The notes below the pieces were generated by a model. That model saw only the letters and a program-made list of their open reading frames with translations, had not been told where the DNA came from and ran no database searches. Positions 18,547-28,317 of a stretch of DNA of 60,643 nt are shown here, piece by piece. Positions within the stretch are counted from its first letter, which is position 1. Each line of letters starts with the position of its first letter. Origin of the DNA: a bacterium (GTDB taxonomy: Bacteria; SZUA-79; Acidulodesulfobacterales; Acidulodesulfobacteraceae); NCBI GenBank assembly GCA_021825865.1, contig JAKAFU010000009.1:1-60643 (forward strand), given 5' to 3'. The position numbers were made by a program, and so were the translations under genes.

Positions 18547-20097
18547 ATGAAATCAACAAAGTCTAATTATACCAAATTTTTTGCGTTATGTTCCGTTTTT
18601 TTAACAGTCTCGTTAATTCTTTCGTTATCCTGCACTGCCGCTTCATACTCCGGCACATTAAAGCTTTCGAAAAAAACAGGTCAGACGGGCTATTTAGAAA
18701 AAACGGGTTATGCCTATACCGGATATTACGAAAACAAAAGCAATATTGGAAACTATCTTATCCCTGTTTCTAAAACAGCAATTAAAAAAACGTTTAAGAT
18801 TATAAATACAGGGATACGCAATAGATATATCAGCCTTAAACAGGCGCTAAAATTAGCTTTGGCAAATTACCCCGGTATATTATCAGGCAAATACAATTAT
18901 CTTAATTATGTCTATTTAAATAACGAATCAACCTATAAATATTATCCCCAAATTTCAGCTAATGCCGGATTCACAAAAGAAACCGTCATGAATGTGAACA
19001 ACAAGGGAGAGGCTCAAACTATCGGAAATCAAGTGCTCATCCAAAACGTCAATCAAAATTATTTTGTAAATAATTACAGCGGAAGTATTAACGCTACATT
19101 GGAATTATATTCTTTCGGTTCGCGTTATTATAATTATCTTCAATCAAAATATAATATGCTGAGTCAGAAATATGCATACAATCTCACTATTAATAACGAT
19201 TTATACAATGTCGTATTTGATTTCGAATCATATTTTGAGGCTCAACAGTTAGAACAAGCGGACAGAGAAAATTTAAAAAACGATGAGATTCAGTATAAAT
19301 CGGCTTATGCTTTTTATAAGGTAGGGACGGGAGACCTGCTTGACGCCGAAACCGCTAAAGCTACTATGGAAACGGCTAAAGCATCTTATATAAATTCTAC
19401 TTTTAATGTAAAAATAGCAAAACTTGCGCTTTTAAATTCTATCGGCTTATCGCCTGAAAACGGTAAAAATGCGGTCAGATACCATTTTGTAAATTCAGTG
19501 TCGTTTAAATCTTTTAAAACAAAATTAAAAAATCTGCTGTCAAAAGGGCTTAAACATAATCCTCAGCTAAAGCAGGCGGCTTTTGCGGTTAAATCGTCTA
19601 ACGCCTCGGTACGGCAGGCTGTTTCAGGCTATTATCCTTCTTTAAGCGCAAGTTTTAATTATACCGGAGAAAATTCATCTTTTCCTTTAAACAGAAACTA
19701 TTCAGTTGGTATAGCCGTTAATATTCCTATATTTAACGGATTTTTGACGGAAAATCAGGTAGGAGCCGCAAAAGCTCAGTTAAATAGCAGCATCTGGAAT
19801 AAACGTTTAGTTAAAAATAATCTTATATACGATGTTTCTAACGATTACTACAATATAATTAATCAATATTTGACGGCAAGAGCTCTGCGCCAATCCGTCG
19901 TGTCTTCAAAACTGGCGTACAAACTGGCTCTTAAAAGCTATCAGGTGGGGGTAGGCTCAATGGTGCAGCTTGTAACCGCAAATTCTCAATATATAACGAG
20001 CAAAACAAATTATATAAATGCAGAATTTACATATTTTTATGAAAAAGCTAAGCTGTATTCAGACCTTGGTCTGCTTATACATCACTATTTAAAATGA
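18547..20097 (+). CDS. TolC-family outer-membrane efflux protein
   Basis: 516 residues. A signal peptide is evident (hydrophobic core FALCSVFLTVSLILSLSC, then SAAS-like small residues). Two OEP repeats follow, with the characteristic alpha-helical pattern: SLKQALKLALANYPGILSG, then later PQLKQAAFAVKSSNASVRQAVSGYYPSLSAS, quoted here only in part as landmarks of each half. It would form the outer-membrane channel of a tripartite exporter with the following MacA-like and MacB-like genes. The coding end (20066-20095) is copied once more just downstream. Confidence 0.88.
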   Translation: MKSTKSNYTKFFALCSVFLTVSLILSLSCTAASYSGTLKLSKKTGQTGYLEKTGYAYTGYYENKSNIGNYLIPVSKTAIKKTFKIINTGIRNRYISLKQALKLALANYPGILSGKYNYLNYVYLNNESTYKYYPQISANAGFTKETVMNVNNKGEAQTIGNQVLIQNVNQNYFVNNYSGSINATLELYSFGSRYYNYLQSKYNMLSQKYAYNLTINNDLYNVVFDFESYFEAQQLEQADRENLKNDEIQYKSAYAFYKVGTGDLLDAETAKATMETAKASYINSTFNVKIAKLALLNSIGLSPENGKNAVRYHFVNSVSFKSFKTKLKNLLSKGLKHNPQLKQAAFAVKSSNASVRQAVSGYYPSLSASFNYTGENSSFPLNRNYSVGIAVNIPIFNGFLTENQVGAAKAQLNSSIWNKRLVKNNLIYDVSNDYYNIINQYLTARALRQSVVSSKLAYKLALKSYQVGVGSMVQLVTANSQYITSKTNYINAEFTYFYEKAKLYSDLGLLIHHYLK

Positions 20098-20186
20098 TTT
20101 AATTAATTACATGATGCGTTCATATTTTGGTCTGCTTATACATCACTATTTAAAATTATTCATTTATTTAATTAATTACATGATGC
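20066..20186 (+). repeat. Tandem duplication of the tolC 3' end
   Basis: The 30 bases at 20066-20095, covering the last codons and stop region of the tolC-like gene, recur exactly at 20127-20156. AATTAATTACATGATGC at 20101-20117 recurs at 20170-20186. A roughly 60-base segment has therefore been duplicated, with a small insertion in the second copy. No gene product is affected. Confidence 0.9.
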
Positions 20187-20388
20187 ATCTAATTTAAAAT
20201 GATTTATCTAAAAATGATTGAAAATGCGGCAATTTTTACCGGTTAATCGACTCTCATACTAACCAAGTAAAATATTACATATTAGCTGACTAATAACTAA
20301 TCTGTTTAATCTATTGATTAATATATTATTTATAACCGGACAGTTCATAATTTATATAAATTTATAATTTACGGAGATTTAAATTCTG

Positions 20389-21591
20389 ATGAAAAGCAAG
20401 AAAAAATTATACGCAGTTATCGTTATTATTTTGATAGCTATCGGTTTAGCGGTATATTTAATAAAAAAAACGGGCGCGCCGTCATATTCTTATAATTTAT
20501 ATAGGATAAAACCTATAACTATTCAAAAATCGGTACTGACGACCGGCACGATAAATCCTGTTAACACAATAAATGTAGGAGCTCAAGTTTCAGGTCTTAT
20601 CAGCAAACTTGACGTCTGGTATAACACCAGAGTAAAGAAAGGGCAGCTTTTAGCAGAAATAGACCCTACAACGTTTACTGAAAGAGTAAATATGGATAAA
20701 GCGACATTATCATCGGCACAGGCAAATATCCAGAAACAGATTGCATTATTAAATTACGACAGACTAACCTACATCAGGGATAAAAAATTATGGGCGGAAA
20801 ATTTAATATCCCATTCAACTGAACAAAATGCAAAAAGCATTTATCTTCAAGACATAGCTCAGCTAAAATATTTAAAAAGTATTGAGGCATCCGACGAATC
20901 CCAGCTAAAGATTGATGAAACAAATCTGTCATACTGCAAAATATATTCTCCTGTTAACGGCGTTGTTATAAATGTTGCGGTAGCGGTCGGACAGACCGTC
21001 GCATCAAGTTTCCAGACGCCGACGCTTTTTACTATCGGCGAAAATATAAGCAAAATGGAAATTGATACTACAACAAACGAAGCAGACCTCGGAGGTATAA
21101 AAAAAGGGGACAAGGTCTCTTTCACGGTATATGCGTATCCCGATAAAACATTTTACGGATATGTACATAACGTGCGAATTAATCCAACCACCGTTTCAGG
21201 TGTTGTAAGCTATAACGTAACTATTTTTTTTGACAATAAAAATCATTTACTTTTACCCGGTATGACCGCTATACCTAAAATTTATATCGAAAAAAAATCG
21301 AATGTGATTGCCGTGCCGAATACGGCGCTGAGATTTGTTCCCGCAAATGAAAATAAATACATACTAAATAAAATTACCGATGAATTAAAATCAGGCGAGG
21401 GCGTGGTCTGGATTTTAGAAAAACATAAACCTGTCCCTGTTATTGTAAAATTAGGAATTAATAACAACAGTTATACCGAAGTAATTTCAAAAAAAATAAA
21501 GAAAGGTTCCGAAGTTATAACGGGATTAAATACGCCAGGCAATTTACAAAATCAGCAGTTTCACGGACCAAAAAGAAAAATGTTCTTTTAA
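20389..21591 (+). CDS. MacA-like periplasmic membrane-fusion protein
   Basis: 400 residues. An N-terminal membrane anchor (LYAVIVIILIAIGLAVYLI) is followed by the lipoyl-like half QVSGLISKLDVWYNTRVKKG, a helical hairpin rich in Ala/Gln, the second lipoyl half SPVNGVVINVAVAVGQTV, and the beta-barrel with LLPGMTAIPKI. This is the HlyD/MacA adaptor layout that bridges the inner-membrane pump to the TolC channel. It lies between tolC-like and macB-type genes in one rightward operon. The transported substrate is not evident. Confidence 0.88.
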   Translation: MKSKKKLYAVIVIILIAIGLAVYLIKKTGAPSYSYNLYRIKPITIQKSVLTTGTINPVNTINVGAQVSGLISKLDVWYNTRVKKGQLLAEIDPTTFTERVNMDKATLSSAQANIQKQIALLNYDRLTYIRDKKLWAENLISHSTEQNAKSIYLQDIAQLKYLKSIEASDESQLKIDETNLSYCKIYSPVNGVVINVAVAVGQTVASSFQTPTLFTIGENISKMEIDTTTNEADLGGIKKGDKVSFTVYAYPDKTFYGYVHNVRINPTTVSGVVSYNVTIFFDNKNHLLLPGMTAIPKIYIEKKSNVIAVPNTALRFVPANENKYILNKITDELKSGEGVVWILEKHKPVPVIVKLGINNNSYTEVISKKIKKGSEVITGLNTPGNLQNQQFHGPKRKMFF

Positions 21592-21637
21592 TTAAACATT
21601 ATTAAACTAAATTAACTAAATAATTTTTCATTAAAAA

Positions 21638-22333
21638 ATGGACGGCAATATAAACAAAACGGTAATAAGACTTGAGCATATAGGGATGATTTATAAAACA
21701 GGCACAATTAATTACGAGGCTTTGAAAGATATTAATCTAACTATATATAAAGGGGAGTTTTTTTCAATTATGGGCGCTTCAGGTTCCGGAAAATCGACAT
21801 TAATGAACATCCTCGGCTGTTTAGACCAGCCTACTTCCGGAAAATATTTTCTTGAAGACGAAGATGTTTCTACGCTGAGCAAAGACCGTCTGGCTGATAT
21901 AAGGAATAAAAAAATAGGCTTTGTATTTCAGGGTTTTAACCTCATTCAGAGACTTTCTATAATAGAAAATGTTGAATTGCCTCTGTTTTATGCCGGCGTA
22001 CCGCATAAAGAGGCTAATATTGAAGCGAAAAAAGCTCTGCGTTTAGTTGATATTGCGGAAAACAAAGAAAATAATTTCCCCAATCAGATATCCGGCGGGG
22101 AGCAGCAAAGAGTCGCTATTGCAAGGGCAATAGTTCACAATGCCTCAATAATTATGGCCGACGAACCGACAGGCAACCTTGATTCCGTGAGAAGCAACGA
22201 ACTCATGTCTTTTTTTAAAAAAATAAACGATGAGAGAAACGTCACAATAATACTTGTCACGCATGAACCGGATGTAGCCGCTTTTGCAAAAAAACATATA
22301 ATAGTCAAAGACGGTCATATTGTCGACAATTGA
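21638..22333 (+). CDS. MacB/LolD-type ABC transporter ATPase
   Basis: 231 residues. Walker A GASGSGKST, Q-loop FVFQGFNL, signature SGGEQQRVAIARAI, Walker B IIMADEPTGNLD and the switch histidine in VTHEPD are all present. The sequence type (TSGKYFLEDEDV, NVELPL) is that of the MacB/LolD group. In this operon the ATPase and its permease are separate proteins, unlike E. coli MacB where they are fused. It drives the mechanical transport cycle with the permease encoded 235 bases downstream. Confidence 0.92.
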   Translation: MDGNINKTVIRLEHIGMIYKTGTINYEALKDINLTIYKGEFFSIMGASGSGKSTLMNILGCLDQPTSGKYFLEDEDVSTLSKDRLADIRNKKIGFVFQGFNLIQRLSIIENVELPLFYAGVPHKEANIEAKKALRLVDIAENKENNFPNQISGGEQQRVAIARAIVHNASIIMADEPTGNLDSVRSNELMSFFKKINDERNVTIILVTHEPDVAAFAKKHIIVKDGHIVDN

Positions 22334-22568
22334 TAATTAAATAAAATTAACGACAAACACCGTTTTTCTAAATGAATAAATTGTAAATTAATATAAATTA
22401 TGGACCGACACCGTTTTTTATATATTTATTCTTAATATTTTTTGAAATATAAAAATATATTATAGCGGCAAATAAAAATATAAATATAAATAAATTAAAT
22501 AACAATATGCGCCATTAATAAATAATTGGCATCTATCGTAATTAAATTAAAAATGATATAAAAAAATC

Positions 22569-23789
22569 ATGAAATTTCCTATATTACTTGATATACAATC
22601 TGCCTTTAAAACTTTTGCCAGGAATAAAGCCAGGTCTTTCCTTACGACGCTCGGAATAATTATAGGCGTTGCATCGGTAATTGCTACGGTCAGCATAGGT
22701 CAGGGTGCATCGGCTTCGGTTCAGAACGCTATTAATGCTCTCGGCTCTAATCTCTTAATAATTCTTCCCGGTTCGTCTAATCTCGGCGGTGTGCAGACCG
22801 GCTTCGGAGAACTGTCCACCCTGACTTTGCAGGATGCTAAAGCGATAAGAAAACTGCCCGCCGTAAAAACTGACGCAGCAAATATAAGAATGAATGAGCA
22901 GGTCATATGGAGAGGTAACAACTGGGGTACATCCGTCATGGGAACAAGTTCGACATTTCCCGTAATAAAAAAATGGCCTGTAACTAAAGGCGAGTTTTTT
23001 GATAAGCAGCAGGATGATACCGCAGCAAATGTCGCTGTAATAGGAACGACTGTTGCGACACAGCTCTTCGGTCTTATGAATCCCGTCGGTCATATCGTTT
23101 TAATACACAATGTACCGTTTAAAATCATAGGGGAATTAAAGGCCATCGGATTTAACGCATTCGGTCAGGACCAGGATGATATAGTAGCTATACCCATAAC
23201 CACAATGATGGAAAAAATAGCAGGTATATCATGGGTGAATATCATTATGGTATCGGCAAAATCTAAAAAAGATACGGGGTTGGCTCAGAATCAAATAACT
23301 GCCCTTTTGAGACAAAGACATCATATTCCCCCTCATAAACCTAACGATTTTTACGTAAGAAATCTAACTCAAATTGCTCAGACGGCCGGCTCAAGCGCTC
23401 AGATATTTACAATACTTTTAGCAGCCGTAGCCGCCGTTTCTCTGCTGGTAGGAGGCATCGGAATTATGAATATTATGCTTGTATCCGTTACAGAGAGAAC
23501 AAAAGAAATCGGCATAAGAATGGCGGTAGGGGCAAAAAAGAACGATATTCTGAAACAGTTTTTAATTGAATCGTCGGTCTTAAGTCTATTTGGAGGAGTA
23601 CTGGGTATAGGACTCGGCGTAGGTATATCCGATTTAATTTCGCTTATCTCGCCGCTTCATACAATATTAACCATTGAACCTATTATAATATCTATTATAT
23701 TTTCAGTGGCGGTAGGCGTATTTTTCGGCTTTTATCCCGCTTATAAGGCATCAAATTTGAATCCTGTCGAAGCCTTAAGATACGAGTAA
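22569..23789 (+). CDS. MacB-type FtsX-family permease
   Basis: 406 residues. It begins with FARNKARSFLTTLGIIIGVA, the N-terminal membrane segment typical of MacB permeases. A long periplasmic domain follows, then three C-terminal membrane segments (IFTILLAAVAAVSLLVGGIGIMN; a second in the VLSLFGGVLGIGLGVG region; a third at IIISIIFSVAVGVFFGF). The motif VTERTKEIGIRMAVGAK is a family hallmark. It closes the four-gene exporter operon. Substrate candidates include antibiotics, lipopeptides and small proteins, none indicated by the context. Confidence 0.9.
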   Translation: MKFPILLDIQSAFKTFARNKARSFLTTLGIIIGVASVIATVSIGQGASASVQNAINALGSNLLIILPGSSNLGGVQTGFGELSTLTLQDAKAIRKLPAVKTDAANIRMNEQVIWRGNNWGTSVMGTSSTFPVIKKWPVTKGEFFDKQQDDTAANVAVIGTTVATQLFGLMNPVGHIVLIHNVPFKIIGELKAIGFNAFGQDQDDIVAIPITTMMEKIAGISWVNIIMVSAKSKKDTGLAQNQITALLRQRHHIPPHKPNDFYVRNLTQIAQTAGSSAQIFTILLAAVAAVSLLVGGIGIMNIMLVSVTERTKEIGIRMAVGAKKNDILKQFLIESSVLSLFGGVLGIGLGVGISDLISLISPLHTILTIEPIIISIIFSVAVGVFFGFYPAYKASNLNPVEALRYE

Positions 23790-23847
23790 ACGCGTTTTTG
23801 AATTTTTGCTGTATTTTCGCTATATTGTTATGCTATGCCATGCTATG

Positions 23848-25311
23848 CTATACTTCAGCGCTTTTTTTCAGGAACAGAACATTACATCTTCCTTCATTCT
23901 GTTCATACGAGCCGTCTTTTTCTATAAGCATACCTTCAAAAAAGGTATTTGGCGGGATTTCTCGGGCATGGCGTATTTCATCCGTTTCATAATAATCTTC
24001 ACGTTCATCTTGGCTTGCCGTTATTTCGTTTGCGCCGTATATTATATTTCCTTTTATATAATTTGAGCTTATTGCCTGGCCATTTGAAAGACTTAAAAAA
24101 CTTAACGTTTTACCATAAAATTTTTTATGAAAACTATCTTTTTTGTTTAATGAAACATCCCTTAAAATCGCAGTTCTTTGTTTTATTATTTTTGGATTTA
24201 TTTTAATTTTGCTATTCATAAGAAACGCCTCCGTTCCTTTTCTATCCGAATAGGAAAATATGTGCATATAATATATGTCCAATTTGTTTAAATTATTTAG
24301 CGTTTCCGCAAAATATTCTTCGGTCTCTCCGGGAAAACCTGAAATTATATCGGTACCTATAGCGGCATCTTTAATTTTTGAATTTATTTTGTTTATTATA
24401 GCCAGATACTCTTCGAAAGTATAATTCCTTTTCATTGCATTCAATATTTTGTTTGAACCGCTCTGCAGCGGAATATGAAAATGGTTTTGTATTTTTTTAC
24501 TGTTTGCCAGAATATTTATTAAATCGTCATTTAAATGAATGGGGTCGATAGAACTAATCCTTATTTTCACCGGAATATTCAGCTCTTCTATAGCAGACAG
24601 CAGGGCATTAAAATTCTTTTCCGATTTGGCGTCAGAACTATTGTAAGAACCTATATTCATTCCCGATATAATAATTTCTTTAAATCCGGCTTCATAATAT
24701 TCCCTTATAGAAGACAAAACTTCGTTAAAATTTAATGACCAGTGTATTGGTCTTGCCTTAGGTATTATGCAGAATGAGCATTTTATATCGCATCCTTCCT
24801 GTATTTTTAAATTGGCTCTTAGTCTTTTTTGTGCAGAAATAAGCGTTTTTTTTGTATCCGCTATATTATTATTATGCTTGGAATTGTTATAATTTGTCAG
24901 TATATTTAGTTTACTTACGTTATCTATTAATTTGAATCCTGAGTTTTTATATTCATCTTTAGTGTAAGTTTCTTTATTCAGCTGGGCAAAGCATCCGGTA
25001 AGAATAATAGCGCTAAGCGGATATTTGTTTTTTATCCTGTTGAGCATTCTTTTTGTTTCATTATCTGCTTTTTCCGTGACGGAACACGTATTGATAAGAA
25101 ACAGATGTATATGTATTATATGCTCGTCAATTTTGTGCAGATTAGAGGCATCTATAATATTGAATCCGCGATTTCTCAATAATGATTCAAATTGGCCCGC
25201 CTCAAATTGGTTTAACTTGCAGCCTGAGGATATAACGGCGCAGTTTGCTTCACTGCCGCCGGATTTAAATTTTAATATTTCATTATCTAAATAATTGAAA
25301 AAATCATCCAT
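23848..25311 (-). CDS. mtaB: tRNA t6A37 methylthiotransferase MtaB
   Basis: 487 residues. The N-terminal domain has SSGCKLNQFEAGQFE, NTCSVTEKAD and TGCFAQLN. The radical SAM motif is CDIKCSFC in QEGCDIKCSFCIIPKARP, and a TRAM-like end follows. GCKLNQ-E marks MtaB rather than MiaB or RimO. The enzyme adds a methylthio group to N6-threonylcarbamoyladenosine 37 of ANN-decoding tRNAs. It sits 66 bases after the cysteine desulfurase, a plausible sulfur source. Confidence 0.9.
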   Translation of the reverse strand: MDDFFNYLDNEILKFKSGGSEANCAVISSGCKLNQFEAGQFESLLRNRGFNIIDASNLHKIDEHIIHIHLFLINTCSVTEKADNETKRMLNRIKNKYPLSAIILTGCFAQLNKETYTKDEYKNSGFKLIDNVSKLNILTNYNNSKHNNNIADTKKTLISAQKRLRANLKIQEGCDIKCSFCIIPKARPIHWSLNFNEVLSSIREYYEAGFKEIIISGMNIGSYNSSDAKSEKNFNALLSAIEELNIPVKIRISSIDPIHLNDDLINILANSKKIQNHFHIPLQSGSNKILNAMKRNYTFEEYLAIINKINSKIKDAAIGTDIISGFPGETEEYFAETLNNLNKLDIYYMHIFSYSDRKGTEAFLMNSKIKINPKIIKQRTAILRDVSLNKKDSFHKKFYGKTLSFLSLSNGQAISSNYIKGNIIYGANEITASQDEREDYYETDEIRHAREIPPNTFFEGMLIEKDGSYEQNEGRCNVLFLKKSAEV

Positions 25312-25377
25312 TACGACCTATTTTCTGCTGTTATTCAGCTGTCTGTTCAGCTTATTCACTTTATTCAATTTATTTAT

Positions 25378-26544
25378 TCACTGCAGAGACCTTAATTTAA
25401 GCACGGATTTTTTTACAGCGTTTACAGCATATTCTATATCATCTTCGGTCGTCCATCTGCCTATGCTGAATCTTATGGCGGATTGAACCCTTGCGTCTTC
25501 GTACCCGTGAGCTTCAAGAACGTGGGATTTAACCAATGCTCCTGCATTACACGCAGAACCTGCAGAAGCGCTGATACCGTAAAGGTCAAGATTAAATAGC
25601 AGTGTTTCGGCCTTTATTCCGTCGATAGATATGTTTATAGTATTTTTAAGTCTATTTACAGGATGACCGTTTAATCTGACATTATCTACGGCAGAAAATA
25701 ATTTATCCAAAAACATAGAACCCAAAAAATTTATTTTTTTAAGATTTTCTTCCGCATTATTTTTAACTATTTCTAAAGCCTTTGCAATAGAAACTATTCC
25801 TGCAGTGTTCTCTGTACCGCCTCGGTAGCCGCGTTCCTGATGCCCCCCGTGTATTATAGGAGCAACTTTAATGCCCTTTTTAATATACAGCACGCCATTG
25901 CCCTTCATAGCATAAAATTTATGACCTGAAAAACTGCACATATCCAAAGGCGTATCTTTGAGGGAAAAATAATGTTTTCCGATAACCTGCACAACATCGC
26001 TGTGTACCGCAATATTTTCATTTATTTTTTTTATTTCGTTTATAATATTTTTTAACGGAAATATTGTGCCTGTTTCATTGTTAGCGCCCATAACCGAAAT
26101 CAAAACAGTGTTTTCTTTGATTGACGACAGCAGCTCATCTATAAGAAGTTCGCCGAAGTTATTTATGCCTATATATGTGGTCTCAATACCTTGAGTCTCC
26201 AAAAATTGAAAAGTATTTAAAACGGCATGATGCTCCACCGCCGTTGTAATAATATGCAGTTTTCTATTTTGAACTATAGACATGAGACGATTGATATATC
26301 CTATGATAGCAAGATTTATAGATTCTGTTCCAGAAGATGTAAAAATTAATTCATCTTCAGAATTGGCATCTAAAAATAATTTAATAAATTGCCTTGAATC
26401 TTCGAGCAAAATTCTTGCCGTCCTTCCTTCTTCATAAAGGCTGGAGGGATTTCCGGAAACATTCTTTAAAACATCGCATACGCCTTCTAAGACATCCGGG
26501 TCTAAAGGCGTTGTAGCGTTATAGTCTAAATAAATCCTTGGCAT
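25378..26544 (-). CDS. Cysteine desulfurase (NifS/IscS family)
   Basis: 388 residues. YLDYNATTPLDPDVLE opens the protein, TAVEHHAV carries the cofactor-contacting histidines, and the PLP lysine lies in SGHKFYAMKGNG. The active-site cysteine loop reads SAGSACNAGA and RGGTENTAG is intact. The enzyme mobilises sulfur from cysteine as persulfide for iron-sulfur clusters and tRNA thiolation. Context is cysE and an Rrf2 regulator upstream and mtaB downstream; no IscU-type scaffold is adjacent. Given the abundance of iron-sulfur proteins nearby, it is probably a main sulfur source. Confidence 0.93.
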   Translation of the reverse strand: MPRIYLDYNATTPLDPDVLEGVCDVLKNVSGNPSSLYEEGRTARILLEDSRQFIKLFLDANSEDELIFTSSGTESINLAIIGYINRLMSIVQNRKLHIITTAVEHHAVLNTFQFLETQGIETTYIGINNFGELLIDELLSSIKENTVLISVMGANNETGTIFPLKNIINEIKKINENIAVHSDVVQVIGKHYFSLKDTPLDMCSFSGHKFYAMKGNGVLYIKKGIKVAPIIHGGHQERGYRGGTENTAGIVSIAKALEIVKNNAEENLKKINFLGSMFLDKLFSAVDNVRLNGHPVNRLKNTINISIDGIKAETLLFNLDLYGISASAGSACNAGALVKSHVLEAHGYEDARVQSAIRFSIGRWTTEDDIEYAVNAVKKSVLKLRSLQ

Positions 26545-26623
26545 TGTTATGTTTAAATTTATTTTACAATTTACTTACATTTTACTTACATTGTATTGTA
26601 ATTTATTATGCTATATCACAACT

Positions 26624-26706
26624 TATTATGCTTTATATCAATTTATTGTATTACATTGTAACTATTGTACCATATCAAAATCTATTATGCTTTATATCAA
26701 TTTATT
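26624..26706. repeat. Direct repeat in the rrf2-nifS spacer
   Basis: A 24-base phrase beginning TATTATGCTTTATATCAATT occurs exactly at 26624-26647 and 26683-26706. ATTGTATTGTAAT is also repeated on both sides. It fills most of the 185-base gap between the regulator gene and nifS and looks like a tandem repeat of about 59 bases. Confidence 0.85.
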
Positions 26707-26729
26707 ATATTATATTGTATTGTAATTAT

Positions 26730-27227
26730 TTACGATTTATTACAATTTTTATCGGCACTTTTTAAAATTTCCGGCAGGTCATTATTCTTAATATTATAAT
26801 TATTCTTAATATTATATTCTGATATAACATCTGCGATAGAAATTGAATTAAGAAACTCTATAATTTTAGAAGATATAGAATTCCACATGTCAAAAGCTAA
26901 GCATATAGATTGCCTTTCGCATCCTTTTTTATTATGTTCTTTGCTGACGCAGCTTATAATGTCAATAGGCTCAACGGAAGCAATCAGGTCGCCTATAAAT
27001 ATTTTGGACGGCTCCTGATTAAGGAGATAGCCGCCGCCGGGACCTCTAAGGCTTTTAACTATCCCTGCCTTCTTCAATGTAAAAAAAATCTGTTCTAAAT
27101 AGGTTAAAGATATAGACTCGCGCTTAGCAATATCTTTTAAACTAATCGGCACGCTATTATTCTTTGAATTATATGCAAGGTCGATAATGGCTCTTACGGC
27201 ATATTGACCTCTGGAAGATAATCTCAT
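26730..27227 (-). CDS. Rrf2-family transcriptional regulator
   Basis: 165 residues. MRLSSRGQYAVRAIIDLAYN and LKDIAKRESISLTYLEQIF form the winged helix-turn-helix; LRGPGGGYLL is the wing. Three cysteines follow (SCVSKEHNKKGC and SIC), where IscR and CysK-sensing CymR-type proteins differ. The spacing here is C-x9-C-x5-C, not the C-x5-C-x5-C of E. coli IscR. Cluster binding is therefore possible but unproven. It lies between cysE and nifS, so it probably senses iron-sulfur or cysteine status and controls these genes. Confidence 0.88.
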   Translation of the reverse strand: MRLSSRGQYAVRAIIDLAYNSKNNSVPISLKDIAKRESISLTYLEQIFFTLKKAGIVKSLRGPGGGYLLNQEPSKIFIGDLIASVEPIDIISCVSKEHNKKGCERQSICLAFDMWNSISSKIIEFLNSISIADVISEYNIKNNYNIKNNDLPEILKSADKNCNKS

Positions 27228-27243
27228 ATTTTGTCAGTTTGAA

Positions 27244-27900
27244 TTATTTAGCTTTTGAATTTATATCCATATTTTTTATTTTATTTTCCAATTCGGTAAT
27301 TCTTTGCTTTAATGTTTCAATCTCATAGTAATTGGGGTCAAAAAGTTTGTGATGTTCGAGATCCACATGGTCATGAACTTCAGATTCGTCTCTCTTAATA
27401 GATTTAGCCGGAACCCCTGCCACCGTAGAGTGAGGAGGAACGCCGCTGACAACGACGGAATTAGAACCTATCTTGCTGTCATGACCCACCGTAAACGGAC
27501 CTAATATTTTTGCTCCTGCTCCTATCATAACATTATCTTCAATGGTCGGATGCCTCTTTTCTTTTTTCCAGCTTATTCCTCCCAGCGTAACCCCGTGATA
27601 TATTGTAACGTCATTGCCTATTTCAGCCGTTTCCCCTATAACAACCCCCATGCCGTGGTCTATAAAAAACCTTCTGCCTATTTTGGCTCCGGGATGAATT
27701 TCTATACCGGTAATAAATCTTGCAAACTGAGATACTAATCTTGCCGGCAGTTTAACATTATGAATCCATAAAAAATGTGATATTTTATGAAAATATATCG
27801 CATGAAGCCCGGGATAGCAAAGCAAAACCTCTAAAGTGCTTCTTGCCGCGGGGTCTCTTTCAAAAACTGAACTAATATCTTCTTTTATGCTTTTAAACAT
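27244..27900 (-). CDS. cysE: Serine O-acetyltransferase
   Basis: 218 residues. The left-handed beta-helix region reads [25 protein letters not shown], then YHGVTLGG and [20 protein letters not shown], all hallmarks of CysE. Catalytic His and Asp lie in IDHGMG. It makes O-acetylserine, the carbon skeleton for cysteine. It is the first gene of cysE-rrf2-nifS-mtaB, with only 16 bases to the regulator, so cysteine synthesis and sulfur mobilisation are probably co-transcribed. Confidence 0.95.
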   Translation of the reverse strand: MFKSIKEDISSVFERDPAARSTLEVLLCYPGLHAIYFHKISHFLWIHNVKLPARLVSQFARFITGIEIHPGAKIGRRFFIDHGMGVVIGETAEIGNDVTIYHGVTLGGISWKKEKRHPTIEDNVMIGAGAKILGPFTVGHDSKIGSNSVVVSGVPPHSTVAGVPAKSIKRDESEVHDHVDLEHHKLFDPNYYEIETLKQRITELENKIKNMDINSKAK

Positions 27901-28317
27901 TAAATTATATATTTCTTAATAATTTTAGCAATATTAATAATTTTAATAATTTTAATAATTTTTTTTTGAATTATTAGAATTATGTTATATAATGAAAAAT
28001 CAAGCTGACATATCACAATTATATCATTGTATTATTGCATAGTTATACTAATATAACAAATTTTATATCTTTTTTAAATATGATTATAAATAAGTCAGGC
28101 AAAAAACATCATCTTAATTTAAATATATTTATAATTAAGCTAAGTAAAAACACAATTCTACTTTAAACATGGTTATATAATTAATATAATTAAGCTAAGT
28201 AAAAACACAATCTGAGTTTGAACATTAAATATGATTATTACACATTTTATATTAAGTAAAAACCTAACAGGAATATAAAAGAAACATAACACTAAAAAAT
28301 CAGGAGTGAAAGAAAAA
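27901..28317. promoter_or_regulatory. Divergent spacer with a degenerate tandem repeat of about 55 bases
   Basis: 417 bases between cysE (leftward) and the thioredoxin-like gene (rightward), so promoters for both should lie here. No confident box is visible. A 26-base phrase, containing TTAAGCTAAGTAAAAACACA, is exactly repeated at 28131-28156 and 28186-28211. Weaker copies lie at about 28085-28110 and 28250-28265. AATTTTAAT units repeat at 27915-27965. Confidence 0.6.

Noticed and set aside
28131-28211. CRISPR-like look: 26-base repeats with a 29-base spacer
   Set aside because: Only two exact copies; weaker neighbours show a degenerate tandem repeat, and there is no cas gene.
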